64,000 bases of DNA from Bedellia somnulentella (taxonomy: Eukaryota > Arthropoda > Insecta > Lepidoptera > Bedelliidae), in the NCBI GenBank assembly GCA_963576735.1, contig OY755178.1, positions 16,058,001 to 16,122,000 of the forward strand. Reading direction: 5' to 3'. The notes below the pieces were generated by a model that searched no databases, was not told the DNA's origin, and was given only the letters and a program-made list of their open reading frames with translations. Positions within the stretch are counted from its first letter, which is position 1. Every line of letters begins with the position of its first letter. Of this stretch, positions 10,076 through 21,225 are shown piece after piece. Made by a program: the position numbers and the translations under genes.

Positions 10076-12006
10076 ATTATATGACATGTAAAATAAAAAT
10101 GAACACCCTTACATTTTTTTCGATTTCACTTTCGCTACATTGGGTGTTTGTGAAAGCAAAAACACGACAAGTTTTTCAAAAGTAAATACAAGTTTGCATT
10201 ATAACATGTACTTTAAAGATTTTTTTATACAATTGAATTAAAATTTGACGTAGATAAAACATTGCCCATAACAAAAAACTTACCAAACAATGTGAATGGA
10301 ACAATCATCTGCATATAATTATGTTAGGGAAAAGCTAGGAAATCAACCGGAGGACAGTGTTATGTATGTATTGAGATTTTATTGTTTGTACGGAAAGGCA
10401 TGTTAGTTAGAATCTTACAATTAGGCGAATTTTAGGCTCATTATGAAACCCAGTAAGACCGCTACAACATTGACAACCGCAACATTAAATATGCTTAACT
10501 ATAGTTAGATAAACGTCAGTATTACAAATTGCCAGTTCATAATTTTAAATGTAAATAAATAGTTGACAAAATTACATATTAAAACTACACAATATGAATA
10601 TTAATTTATTGGTCGAACACTTGCAGTGGTCACGAATCAGATGATTTCACAAGAATAATGACAACAATCACAACCAACGGGACCAATAAAAGAAAAATCA
10701 TTTCTCGGTTTTTAAATCCTAATTTATAAATGTATATACATAAACAATTTACTACCTAAATTAAGCAAATACACAATTAACTGATCACATTCAAACTTAC
10801 AGCTAAGAAAAGCTTAGTCATTTATTGGTCTGCTTGCAATCCTGATTAAGACTTACTGTAGCTTTTTATTCGGGAATAGATCAATTTTATTTATTTTGAT
10901 CTTTTATTGCTCAACTTATGAGGACATAAAATTACGTATTTTAAAATAATTGTGATAAATTTAAGGGTAATGTAAATTTTAAAAATAACATTAACGGCGT
11001 GACTTCCAATATAAAATTAATGGAAATTAAACGTGTGAGTGTAAGTAAGAGTTGACCATTGCGATTATTGCGGAATAATAAACTGGTACATTGAGCGAGC
11101 AATTACTTATCATGTTTTAAAAATTTTAAAATAATTGGCTACTTTTGATGAGAGATTTTCTTCAATTGTGATGCTTCCAAAAGTTTTACGTTTATTTTGT
11201 AAGTACCTAAACTCTTAAATTTGTAAATCCTTGTAAACTAAAAGTTCCAATTTAGTGTGAAACGGGGAAAACGATGGTACAAATTGATTTATAGGGAAGG
11301 TACAAATCGATCTTAAGGGAAGGTATGAATTAATGTAAATCGAAAATATAAATCATTTTAAGATCAATCTCAGTCGATTGAACTAAGTGGCGACGAAAAA
11401 TATTGCGAGAAAAGTTTATATTCAGCGGGTTATTGTTGCGTGCTCTGACATAATAATAGAAACTGATTGTGTTTTAGGTTTGTGTTTTTTATATGGTTTT
11501 GTCTGTGGGAACAGCAAAGATATACTGGCCAGTACACCCTGCTGTGTACCAACTTATAATTTGTATCCATGCTTAACTCGAAAAACATTTACACTCCGCG
11601 ATGTAGGAATATGAGTGAGACGCTGCTATGTGCGAGTGAGTCCGCAGTAGTGTGCGCTTTAACACGACTCCCACATGTCTGATTTTTGTTGAAAAGCTAT
11701 CTTTTTCTTCCATTCCATCCTTCTATGTTGATTTCAAACAAAACTGTTTTTTTATTGCAAAAGGGATTTGTAATCTTGAATATACAATGTGTTATATTCC
11801 GTAACAGATACCTAAATGAATATTATATTTAAAACATGGTTTCCATACTGTCTCTTTTATACCAAATTCCGTTTAGCATACAAAATGTTGAGATGCGTAT
11901 AATGTTGTTTTGGTGGTGTGGTACGGTCAGACAAATAGCCTTCTAATTTCGAATTGGAGTTTCACGTGAAATTACGTGACAATTCCAAATTTTAATGCTT
12001 TTTTTG
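10076..12006. other. Anonymous stretch of 1.9 kb
   Basis: No coding family seen. Includes a short local duplication around 11285-11345 (GGGAAGGTACAAATCGATC and variants). A word GCTATGTGCGAGTGAGTCC near 11622 recurs near 28716. Confidence 0.45.
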
Positions 12007-12539
12007 GGGTTCCGTAGCCAAATGGCAAAAACGGGACCCTTATAGATTCGTCATGTCTGTCTGTCTGTCCGTCCGTCCGTATGTCACAGCCAGTTTATTC
12101 CGAAACTATAAGAACTACATTATTGAAAATTGGTGCGTAGATGTATTCTGTAAACCGCAATAAGATTTTAAAATAAAATCTAATAATATTAATAAATTTT
12201 ATGGTTCCCCATACATAGAACTGAAACTCAAATATATTTTTTTCATCAAACCTATACGCGTGGGGTATCTATCAAAAGGTATTTGAAAATGATGTTGAGG
12301 TTTCTTATATCATTTTTTTCAAAACTGAATAGTTTGCGCGAGAGACTTTTCCAAAGTGGTAAAATGTGTGTCTCCCCCCCCGTAACTTCTAAAATATGGG
12401 CATGATAAAACTGAAAAAAATATATGATGTGTATTACTATACAAACTACTAAAGAAAATTGGTTTGAATGAGATCTAGCTAGTAGTTCTATTTATAAACG
12501 TCATAAATCAAATTACTTGCTAGTACTGCTACGGAACCC
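12007..12539. mobile_element. Dispersed repeat with 12-bp inverted ends (MITE-like)
   Basis: Begins GGGTTCCGTAGC (12007-12018) and ends GCTACGGAACCC (12528-12539), a perfect inverted pair. An interrupted TCTG/TCCG microsatellite lies at about 12050-12081. The left part (ACGGGACCCTTATAGATTCG) is one I recognise as a common insect dispersed repeat. No ORF. Class not certain. Confidence 0.6.
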
Positions 12540-12944
12540 TTCATTAGCGAGTCCATCTCGCTCTTGGCCGCTTTTTTAGCTGATTTTATTTCTGTCTATT
12601 GTTTAAATCAAATCATTGATGTAGTGTTCTATATTTGATTTTAGAATCAGAAGTTATCGTAATCTACTTGTCTTCCACGACCACTTCTGTGCTTCAGAGA
12701 GCTCGTTAAACCATCAGTGATAGCTTCTAATTTTTGGTTTCACAGGACTAATATATGACTAAGGCAAAAAATATCTTACATAGTTGACATTATTAAGCCA
12801 TACAACCCCGAAACGTTGGCAAAACGTTTGTTAATTTGATTGTTACGGTTTAATTATTCCTACCATTTTGCGCAAATGTACAGTTCTAAAACAGTTTGTG
12901 TCCTTAAAATAATTTTGACAAAGTAACAACACAAACTATTTTCA
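12540..12944. other. Anonymous stretch
   Basis: Nothing recognised. Confidence 0.4.
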
Positions 12945-13496
12945 TCCAAATACAAATTCAAACCCCATACATGCAATACTTAATAAAGGGAGTTAAAATA
13001 AAAAAAAAGACATAAAATATCGATACGTAAGTAAAGTTCGCCTCATAATGGACAAAACCCCATTAATAATATCCGGCGCAACACGTCCCATACGATAGCA
13101 CTCGCCTCGTAAATAACACAAAGTTTATCTGAAAGCGACCTATTCTGGTAAAACGCTGTATAGTAGCTGCAGTGAACGCTACCAAGGCTCCCGCGGGTGC
13201 CGTATGCAACTACTATATGACTACTTTCGTGCTAGCTGGGGCATATGTCAAAATCCTTGATTAGAACGGTGCATTTAAGAAGGAAACAAAGATGTAGCCG
13301 TTGACACTTTGCATCAAAGGCTATAATTGCTTGTAATCCATCATATCAAGGCTAACGGTATTGGCATCTGTATAATACGCCTTATAAAATAAGGATTACT
13401 GCTTTTCGACCCGCGCGAAGTCGGTACATGAGCTCTGTAGATTTGCTCACGATGATTTCCTTACATTTAAGAATCTTGCTACCACTGATATTATTA
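12945..13496 (+). repeat. Tandem repeat unit T1
   Basis: First of three direct units of about 550-580 bp, each beginning near ATCCAAATACAAATTC. It holds a core of about 200 bp (13028-13225: TAATATCCGGCGC, CACGTCCCATACGATAGCAC, GCGACCTATTCTGGTAAAAC) that is much better conserved between units than the rest. Confidence 0.75.
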
Positions 13497-14076
13497 ATAT
13501 CCAAATACAAATTCAAACCTTAAGTTGATTGACGAACGAGGTTGACTTCTAACACACGCATTAACAGAGTTTGTAAATATATTGCGATGTAAAGTATAAA
13601 ATTAGACAAAAAATTTCGAAACGTAAGTAAAGTTCCCTCGTAATGGATAACGCCCCATTAATAATATCCGGCGCCACACGTCCCATACGATAGCACTCGC
13701 CTTGTAAATAACACAAAGTTTATCTGGAAGCGACCTATTCTGGTAAAACGCTGTGTACAGTGGCGGCGGAGAGCGCTACCAAGTTCTCTGTGGGTGCCGT
13801 ACACAACTACTATATGATTAAACTCTAAACTCAAACTCTTTATTAAAACCGTGCATAGTATTTAAAAAGTAAACAAAGATGTAGCCGATGATCAAGGCTT
13901 ACAGTAGGCATCTGTATAATTCGCCTAATAAAAATAAGGCATTCATGCTTTGCGACCCGTAAGAAGTCGGTACCGGATCTCTAGAATAATAAAATAACAT
14001 GACAGCCTTGTGGATTTGCTCCCGATGACTGCCTTACTTTTGAGAATCTTGCTAATATTACCACTAATATTATTAA
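13497..14076 (+). repeat. Tandem repeat unit T2
   Basis: Collinear with T1 over its length; core at about 13620-13818. Closer to T3 than to T1 in the AACGAGGTTGACTT…GAGTTTGTAAATATATTG segment. Confidence 0.75.
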
Positions 14077-14405
14077 CATCCAAATAGAAATTAAAACCCT
14101 ATGCTGATGGGCGAACGAGGTTGACTTTTAACACACGCAATAACAGAGTTTGTAAATATATTGTGGTGTAAAGTATAAAATTAGATATAATATATCAAAG
14201 CGTAAGCAAAGTTCGCTTCATAATGGACAAAACCCCATTAATAATATCCGGCGCGACACGTCCCATACGATAGCACTCGCCTCGTAAATAACAGAAAGTT
14301 TATTTGAAAGCGACCTATTCTGGTAAAACGCTGTAAAGTGGCGGCGGATAGCGCTACCAAGTCTCCCGCGGGTGCCGTATGCAACTACTATATGACTATT
14401 TGCGT
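14077..14405 (+). repeat. Tandem repeat unit T3 (partial)
   Basis: Covers the first part of the unit including the core (about 14200-14400), then ends after CAACTACTATATGACTA. No ORF spans the core. Confidence 0.75.
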
Positions 14406-14474
14406 GTAATGGCGTTACTCATATTTCGGGTTTTTATTGTGACATAGATAGTTTTAAATAAAGTATAACAACTA

Positions 14475-14786
14475 GGTGACCGTGATAGTTTTAAGAGTAG
14501 AACACCTGCCTTTCATGCAGAATTTATTTTGTTAAGTCATTTGTGTGGTTAATTTGTCATGGTTGATATCGGTGACGAAAATCATTGCTGAGTCGTGTGA
14601 CCTAGCGTGATACCACACGTGATAGGCCTCTACCCCTATCACACATGTTTTGCTTGGACAGTGTGCACACTGTCCAAGCAAAACGTGGGTGCTCTTGATC
14701 AGAACAAGGTCACAATCTCGCGTGATGTTTAGAAGTATTAGTACCCCTGCCAACCCCTTCAGTTATAAATGGCATGGACGTATGAG
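14475..14786 (+). repeat. SINE-B, diverged, with internal palindrome
   Basis: Starts GACCGTGATAG, keeps TTGTGTGGTTAATTTGTCATGG and ends CTGCCAACCCCTTC…GGCATGGACG. In its middle a 38-bp perfect palindrome (14647-14684) replaces the single arm seen in other copies. Confidence 0.8.
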
Positions 14787-15531
14787 TCTTTGAGTTGAGT
14801 TGAATGTAACAAAAATTTACAGTTACATCACATTCTATGATTTTATGCATGTCCCGACCGACAGGCTCGAGCCTACACTTAATAGGCTGATTTGGCCATA
14901 GTTCGCAATTCTATTGTTCCTGTAATAAATACATTAACTTCGCACATTTGTGGTGGATTGGCATCCTTACACGATTCTAAATTAATGATTTATAGTAGTC
15001 ATGGCGGAACAGATAAACATTCATACATTCATACCAGTCAAAATCCTAACCCTCTTTCTGAGTGCCTACAGAAGTCTATCCGTTTGTCACCCGGCTCACG
15101 AACCGTTATAGACAGCTGAAATTTTCATAATATAAAGTAAATGATAAATACTTATAATATAAAAAGAATCATTTTGAACAAAATAATTTCTTAAAGGAGG
15201 CCCCTTACTTAAAACGTTTTCTTTAAAATCGAAGTTCGTGTTCTACTTAAAAGCGGAAACTGAACGACGGACGTTTGAAATATCCACATAATTTTGAGTT
15301 TACATAACTCATCATTATGGTAATCACCTTCATGAGGGCTCCTATACAAACCACATGATTTTTTCAAGATTTTTATATGTTATTATGATGTGGACTCGCT
15401 CTTACCTGATTTATTTTTTAAATATTTATTAAAATTTAATATTTTCTTTTTTGTATCATATTTACAGAGTATGTTTATTTCAATTATAACTTCGTTTCTT
15501 AAAAAAAAATGTCATTTTTTTATCTATTTCA
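14787..15531. other. Anonymous stretch
   Basis: AT-rich; a 75-codon open frame at 14892-15119 has no recognisable family. Nothing else seen. Confidence 0.4.
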
Positions 15532-15767
15532 TATACATACATACATACATATACTCACGGCTATAAATCCCTAAAAGGGGTAGCCAGAGCTGAGAAATAA
15601 TAAATTCCTCAGCCACTTTTGGAAGTTGAGTGGGTAAAAGATGGTAGTACAAAGGTTGTTGGTGAAAAATCCCTTAAAAAGCCCCAAGTCCGTTAGTCGC
15701 CTCTTACGTACACCCACCGGTAAAAATGGGGTAGTGCTATTCTAAGCCGACACTACACAGCTATTTT
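15532..15767 (-). repeat. SINE-A, full length
   Basis: ATATACTCACGGCTATAAATC to GCCGACACTACACAGCT. CCG/CGG head subfamily; an internal gap removes the GGGCGATGCGG block. The word ATTTCATATACA flanks both sides and may be a target site duplication. Confidence 0.85.
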
Positions 15768-16047
15768 ATTTATTATTTATTTCATATACACTGCGCCAAA
15801 TAAGGTAATCAGAATGTTTCAGAGTTAATAACCAAATATGTGAAGGAAATTTCCCAGAATCAATTCCATGATCGCATTGCCTTGTGGCGTTGTTATGTGT
15901 AAATCAAACTTCGTGTAAATTATACTGCCCTGGTACCGAATATTGCGGATCTATGGTATTGGGGTATACTGTTTGTGAACATTCTATGTGTATGTAAATT
16001 ATGTCATTTAGACTATGTAAAACTCACTTGCAACTACTTTTAACAAA

Positions 16048-16287
16048 CATACATATACTCACGCCTACAAATCCCTAAAAAGGGTAGTCAGAGCTTCAGA
16101 ATATTAATTCTTGAGCCACTTTTGGAAGTTTTGTGAGGAAAAGATAGAGGGATAAATAAGGGTTCTTGTTGACGGGTCTCCAACCACATCTCCCTAAAAT
16201 CACTTTAAAAGGCCCAAAACCCTTATTCGCATCTTACACCCACGGGCAGAAAGGAGGTAGTGCTATTCTAACCCGACACTACAAAGT
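16048..16287 (-). repeat. SINE-A, full length, diverged
   Basis: ATATACTCACGCCTACAAATC to CCCGACACTACAAAG. CCC/GGG head subfamily. Confidence 0.85.
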
Positions 16288-16536
16288 TACACTCAATGTA
16301 AAAAAATCTGAAGACAGTAAAAAAACTCTTCAGACTTTAACATTAAAGTAAAATTCAAAAGCCTAGCTTATTAATTGTATAAACAAGTCGTGGGACGAGC
16401 CTAGAATACCAAGTTGATTAGTAAGTTCTGTCTTCGATACGCAAATGTATATCGGATTTAGGTAAATTTACTTAAACACAACGAGAAGAAACATTACGAC
16501 GGATCTTAAATCTTGTTATATTTCAGTGTGCACACT

Positions 16537-16687
16537 TGTAGCGGTAATTAGATACCGCACATAATTGCATATTTGTAGAAAAGTTAGTCACTAAGTCAAT
16601 CCGATTAAATACGCACGTGTGATTGGAAAACCGAGTTTTATTTATATTATAGTTGGTTCTCCTCGTAGTAAAAATAACATTAGTTAA
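16537..16687 (+). repeat. Left LTR (151 bp)
   Basis: Starts TGTAGCGGTAATTAGATACC and ends ATTAGTTAA; read base by base it is identical to the right LTR. No canonical CA end. Confidence 0.9.
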
Positions 16688-16689
16688 AT

Positions 16690-16707
16690 TGGTGACCCCG
16701 ACGTGAT
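16690..16707 (+). promoter_or_regulatory. Primer binding site, tRNA-Trp type
   Basis: TGGTGACCCCGACGTGAT lies 2 bp after the left LTR. It is complementary to the 3' end expected of an insect tRNA-Trp (…CACGTCGGGGTCACCA). Confidence 0.8.
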
Positions 16708-16815
16708 TTCGTGATTTTGTGATTACGGACTAGCGCGGATATATGTTTTGTTTAATTAAAAGCTAAGAATTGTGAAACACGTGTGACCTACATTTTTAAT
16801 TACAAGGAATTTACA

Positions 16816-17685
16816 ATGACTACTGTACCAACTATGCCATCACCACTTTCAACCGCGGCGGCATCTACAGATCTGGCTCAGATCACCGTAACTTCACGAG
16901 TTCCCGATTTTTGGACGGAAATGCCTAGACTGTGGTTTGCTCAATACGAAGCAATCATGTTACCGCAGAAACAAAGCGACGAGATTAAATATAACGTGGT
17001 TATTTCGAAACTCAGCCGCGACGCTTTACAACAAATAAGCGACATACTGATGTCACCTCCTGAAACTAACAAATATCAGGCTGTGAAGGAAAGGTTGCTG
17101 CAGGTGTTTGAAGAAAGCGCAGAGCGACAGTTTCAGAAATTGGTTGGTGAAATGGATCTAGGAACACAAAAGCCCTCCCAGCTGTTGCGCAAGATGAGAG
17201 ACCTCGGTAGAACCACTCAGGTCTCTGAACTGACACTGAAAAATTTATGGTTATCTCGCATCCCTGCGGCTGTCAGAGCAGTAATCGCAGTCAGCAATGA
17301 AAGAGATCTAGACAACATCGCAAAAATTGCTGATAAAGTCATGGAAACTATTTCCCAGGGTAATATTGCAGAGGTGTCAGGTACCACCAGCACCAGCACC
17401 CTATCCTCCACTGTTGCCAATATACCATTAACTGAGATGTTCAACATGATGCAGAAGCTTTCGTTAGAAGTTATGTCCCTTCGAGAACAAATAAAGCGAG
17501 GTAGAAGTTATCATCAGCGTAGTAAGAGTCGTCAAGGGGGGCGGAGACCCCGAAGTATTTCACGGAACCGGAATAACCCCAACTGGTTGTGCAAGTTTCA
17601 CTATAAATACCGAGGAAAGGCCAGGAATTGTGAGCAGCCGTGCGCATGGGACCCCAATCGGGCTAGCACGAACCAGGGAAACTAG
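16816..17685 (+). CDS. gag: Gag polyprotein of the LTR retrotransposon
   Basis: 289 codons from ATG 16816 (an in-frame GTG lies further upstream, but the ATG fits better) to TAG. The N-terminal two-thirds is the helical capsid-like region (…[15 protein letters not shown]…, a typical Gypsy gag opening). A Ser/Arg-rich basic stretch precedes an unusual zinc motif C-x2-H-x9-C-x3-C (C259, H262, C272, C276). This is not the CCHC knuckle, but matches what is known for CsRn1-clade gags. It acts in particle assembly and RNA packaging in the cytoplasm. The frame is intact, unlike pol, which follows in the -1 frame. Confidence 0.85.
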   Translation: MTTVPTMPSPLSTAAASTDLAQITVTSRVPDFWTEMPRLWFAQYEAIMLPQKQSDEIKYNVVISKLSRDALQQISDILMSPPETNKYQAVKERLLQVFEESAERQFQKLVGEMDLGTQKPSQLLRKMRDLGRTTQVSELTLKNLWLSRIPAAVRAVIAVSNERDLDNIAKIADKVMETISQGNIAEVSGTTSTSTLSSTVANIPLTEMFNMMQKLSLEVMSLREQIKRGRSYHQRSKSRQGGRRPRSISRNRNNPNWLCKFHYKYRGKARNCEQPCAWDPNRASTNQGN

Positions 17686-17699
17686 ATGCGGTACAGCAG

Positions 17700-19225
17700 G
17701 TGGCGGATTATACTGTACCACTGAGTAACCACCGCCTTATGATTTTCGACCGTAAGAATAACATATCGTTTCTAATTGACACAGGTGCAAACATATCTGT
17801 TTTACCTAAATCTCATGTTTCATTTTTTAAAAACTTAAATTGCCACTACAAGTTATATGCAGCTAATAACACTGAAATTAAAACGTACGGTATAGTTAGT
17901 TTAGAATTAAATTTAGGTTTAAGGCGCGCGTTCACTTGGAATTTTATAGTTTGCGACGTAAAACAAGCCATCTTAGGAGCTGATTTCTTGTATAAAAATA
18001 AATTATCAGTTGACCTCTATCAACGTAAACTAATTGATACGGTTACACAGTTAAATTCAATAGGAACTATAGTTATATCAAAACATTCATCTATCAAAAC
18101 AATTCAAAATGATCACCCTTATTTAGATTTATTAGAAAAGTATCCCGAAATTACAAAATTTATATGCTTTACTAATCCCTCAGATAGTTCTATATATCAC
18201 CACATAGAAACTTCAGGTCCTCCCGTTAGTGCGAAAGCACGACCACTCCATCCCGATCGGTACAACCGGGTGAAGGAAGAGTTTCGACTAATGCAAGAGG
18301 TAGGTATATGTCGCCCCTCGAAGAGCCCGTGGGCAAGCCCACTTCATGTAGTTCCTAAAAAGAACGGACAGCTCAGACCTTGCGGAGACTACCGCCGTCT
18401 GAATGCCGTGACGAAACCAGACCGCTATCCGGTTCCCAGGTTACAGGACTTCACTTATGGTTTAGCAGGTAAAACTATTTTCTCACGTATCGACATAAAT
18501 AGAGCCTACCATTTTATCCCTGTAGCTCCAGAGGACGTTGAAAAAACCGCTATCATTACACCATTTGGTCTTTACGAATTCCCGCGAATGTCATTTGGTT
18601 TACGTAATGCCGCACAGAGTTTTCAAAGGTATATGGATCATACAGTATTGCGAGACTTACACAAATTAAATAAATCAGGTAATAATACTTCCTATTTATT
18701 TTGCTACATCGACGATATTTTGATTGCTTCAGATAATGAGAAAATACATAGAGAACACTTAGAATTACTTTTTAAAAGGTTAACGGAATTAGGTATGACA
18801 TTAAACGTTGATAAAAGTTGTTTTGGTAAAAAGAAAATTCAATTCTTAGGCTATGAGGTTTCAATTGAAGGGCTAAAGCCCTTGCCTGAAAAGGTACAAG
18901 TAATTAATGAATATCCTAAACCTAAAACTGTAGAAGATTTACGTCGATTTTTAGGCATGGTTAATTTTTTAATTTTTATAGATCTCATTTAAAAAACGCA
19001 GCGGAATGTCAATCGGTATTAAATTCATTTTTACACGGATCTTAAAAGCGTGATAAAACTATAATTCATTGGAATGATAAATCCAACCAAGCTTTCGAAC
19101 AGTGCAAACAGAGTTTAGAGAATGCAGTTACACTATCCTATCCTTTGCACAATGCACCTTTAGCCCTTTTTACCGACGCAAGTAATACATCAATCGGAGC
19201 TGTACTTCAACAAAAAGTAGGTAAT
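17700..19225 (+). pseudogene. pol: Pol: protease and reverse transcriptase, frameshifted and truncated
   Basis: Open for 430 codons (17700-18992), with no ATG of its own; it sits in the -1 frame after gag, as expected for a frameshift-expressed pol. Protease active site D-T-G-A is at about residue 27. RT runs from about residue 195 ([15 protein letters not shown]) to a Y-I-D-D-I box at about residue 336. At about 18963-18978 an 8-bp tandem duplication of a TAATTTTT-type word shifts the frame and brings a stop at 18990-18992. Coding similarity resumes in another frame up to a TDAS motif that opens RNase H (about 19170), then stops near 19225. The rest of RNase H and all of integrase are absent. 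Dead as a polymerase gene. Confidence 0.85.
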
Positions 19226-19278
19226 GTAGGCATATTAAGTTTTTAAAAAATACTCTTATAAATATACTCATCATTAAC

Positions 19279-19608
19279 ATGGGTGGATTCACATCAAAAC
19301 AGAAAGATGAGGAGATCATCATTGCCCAGAATGGGGCAAATGACGCTAGTAACATTCACCTGGAATGGAAGTTAGAAACATACGGGGTGGTTACCACAGT
19401 GATAGCAGTACTACTGGGAGTGTTACTGCTGTACGCAGCGTACAGAGCATGCTGTGTGCACGCGAAAAAGTGGTTGCGGCGAGAAGTTCAGGGCTGGCAG
19501 AGCACCGTCAGCCTGGCACCACACCGTGCACCACCATCGGTCATCATCAGCGATGGAGACGGGAAGCCAGCCACAGCGGCGATTCCCATGCAACACCTCG
19601 TCGTGTGA
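19279..19608 (+). CDS. Small predicted membrane protein in the env position of the LTR element
   Basis: 109 codons, ATG to TGA, between the pol deletion and the polypurine tract. The start MGGFTS fits the N-myristoylation pattern (G2, S6). Residues 1-30 are polar and acidic. One hydrophobic segment (about 35-56) is followed by two cysteines (58, 59), a basic patch (KKWLRRE) and a proline-rich tail. There is no signal peptide, no glycosylation-rich ectodomain and no furin-like site, so it is not a classical envelope protein. Codon use is more GC-rich than the pol region but like gag. Small ORFs of this general shape occur after integrase in some arthropod retroelements, as far as I recall; no function is known to me. 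Its intact frame beside a broken pol is notable. Confidence 0.6.
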   Translation: MGGFTSKQKDEEIIIAQNGANDASNIHLEWKLETYGVVTTVIAVLLGVLLLYAAYRACCVHAKKWLRREVQGWQSTVSLAPHRAPPSVIISDGDGKPATAAIPMQHLVV

Positions 19609-19713
19609 ACGTTTTTTGTGAAGTTTCGTCGTATATTTGTGTCTTTTAAGTATTGTTTTAGCCTTTTCATTTTTTAAATTTTACATTATGTTTTTTTATA
19701 TCGATTTTTTTAT

Positions 19714-19724
19714 AAAGAAGGGGA
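19714..19724 (+). promoter_or_regulatory. Polypurine tract
   Basis: AAAGAAGGGGA, 4 bp before the right LTR; primer for plus-strand synthesis. Confidence 0.75.
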
Positions 19725-19728
19725 TGTA

Positions 19729-19879
19729 TGTAGCGGTAATTAGATACCGCACATAATTGCATATTTGTAGAAAAGTTAGTCACTAAGTCAATCCGATTAA
19801 ATACGCACGTGTGATTGGAAAACCGAGTTTTATTTATATTATAGTTGGTTCTCCTCGTAGTAAAAATAACATTAGTTAA
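19729..19879 (+). repeat. Right LTR (151 bp)
   Basis: Identical to the left LTR and followed by the target duplication ACACT. Confidence 0.9.
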
Positions 19880-20028
19880 ACACTCGCCACTTAACCGCTA
19901 ATGACAGAAATTATTTCTAAATGCGAACGTCTTAATTTAATTGTTTGGTATTATTATCTCCTGGTAAACTCAACTCAAAACCCCATTTTGAAGTTGAAGT
20001 TACCATATCCTAAGTAATAAAATATTAT

Positions 20029-20090
20029 ACGACACCCACAGGAAGAAATTGATTAGTGCTATTCTAAGCCACATCTATATAGCTACATAC
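20029..20090 (-). repeat. SINE-A, head only
   Basis: CGACACCCACAGGAAGAAAT and AGTGCTATTCTAAGCC. Remainder lost. Confidence 0.6.
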
Positions 20091-20159
20091 TATGTGGCTT
20101 TACCAGCTTTCTTATCATCTGTGCATTTCACTATGACCCAATACCATCAAATTATCAGT

Positions 20160-20645
20160 CCCTTTTTAGGTGAGGCCGAGGTCAGTGGAATGGGCGATGC
20201 CAACATTGCTTGGATATCCATGCTTAGGTCCAATTCTACTATCCCGACAAAACTGGTCGGCATCGCGAACAGGTGCTGCTGCAGCCAATGCCGAGAGTTT
20301 CAAACGTCGAAAATATTCTGGTTTATTGAATAATTATCATTTTATTCCATTCGCCGTTGAAACTCTCGGCACATGTGGCAACGAGGCGCGGGTTTTCTTA
20401 AAAGATCTCTCAACCCGCCTAGTGGAAGTCAGGGTGATCCTAGGGCTCGAAGCTACCTCGGCAAACGTATTAGTACCTATATAGCAATTCAAAGAGGAAA
20501 TGCTGCCAGTATTTTAGGGTACGATACCATTCTGCGAGAGCGATGAATTTCATGAAATTTTCCTTCTATAGTAGGTTTTTTTTTTTAATTTAGGTTGTTA
20601 ATTGTCTATGTTAATATTTTTAATTATTCTTGCATAAATAAACAC
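20160..20645 (+). mobile_element. LINE 3' end, family P (copy 1), 5' truncated
   Basis: Shares with 36527-37034 a C-terminal ORF segment: AANAESFKRRKYS, YHFIPFAVETLG, GNEAR, and after a frame change an IQRGNAASIL block. The frame is broken near 20440. The 3' end is AT-rich with AATAAA. The family looks like the C-terminus of a non-LTR retrotransposon polyprotein. Confidence 0.65.
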
Positions 20646-20727
20646 TATTTAAACGCAGCTACAATAATTTCCGTTATTTATGCATACTAGAACTGTAAAA
20701 CAAAATATAACAAAACTGCCCCCGTAA

Positions 20728-20995
20728 GTGACATACATACATACAATACATACAAAAACGTACTCACGGCTATAAATCCCTAGATGGGGTAGCCAGTGCT
20801 AAGGAATTAAAAATTCCTCAGCCACTTTTGGAAAGTGAAATGGGGAAAAGATGGTAAAATAAAGGTTGTTGGTGATGGGTCCCCAACCTCATCGCCCAAA
20901 AATGCCTTAAAAGCCCCAATACCGTTAGTCGCCTCTTACATACACCCACCGGAAGAAATGGGGTAGTGCTATTCTAAGCCAACACTACACAGCTT
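20728..20995 (-). repeat. SINE-A, full length
   Basis: Tail CATACATACATACAATACATAC, head CCAACACTACACAGC. CCG/CGG head subfamily. The word AAGTGAC occurs on both sides and may be the target duplication. Confidence 0.9.
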
Positions 20996-21175
20996 TAAGT
21001 AAAAGTGACTTTCTACAAATCTAAGCAAACTAGTTAATATCATGTATTTTAGCAACGTAAAACGAAACACACGAATAAAATAGAATGGTAATAAGTATTG
21101 AAATACTATATGCTATAAATTGTCAAAAATAAAATTTCAACTTATAAAAAAGAATTATAAAGCGAATTATAAGCG
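20996..21175. other. Anonymous stretch
   Basis: AT-rich; includes a short repeat of GAATTATAAAGCGAATTATAAGCG just before the tRNA-like piece. Confidence 0.4.
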
Positions 21176-21225
21176 ACGGGGGCGTATACCCGAGGTCGTG
21201 GGTTCGAATCCCGCCTGCGTCGTAA
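21176..21225 (+). repeat. tRNA-like 3' half (SINE-C fragment)
   Basis: GGCGTATACCCGAGGTCGTG then GGTTCGAATCCCGCC, a well-formed anticodon-side and T-arm sequence; the 5' half is missing. Nearly the same as 1345-1392 on the other strand. Confidence 0.6.

Larger units (their letters stand above)
16537..19879 (+). mobile_element. Ty3/Gypsy LTR retrotransposon, CsRn1-like, internally deleted
   Basis: A 3.34-kb element bounded by identical 151-bp LTRs and a 5-bp target duplication ACACT (16532-16536 and 19880-19884). Order: LTR, tRNA-Trp primer site, gag, protease-RT, start of RNase H, deletion, small membrane-protein ORF, polypurine tract, LTR. The tRNA-Trp primer and unusual Cys-His gag motif point to the CsRn1 clade, seen also in the silkworm element Kabuki. 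Integrase and most of RNase H are missing, so it cannot move alone. Identical LTRs mean recent insertion, so enzymes were probably supplied in trans. Confidence 0.85.

Noticed and set aside
17217..17447. Minus-strand frame within gag
   Set aside because: Antisense shadow of gag; no independent features.
19279..19608. A classical retroviral envelope gene
   Set aside because: No signal peptide, cleavage site or ectodomain; only 109 codons with a single hydrophobic segment.
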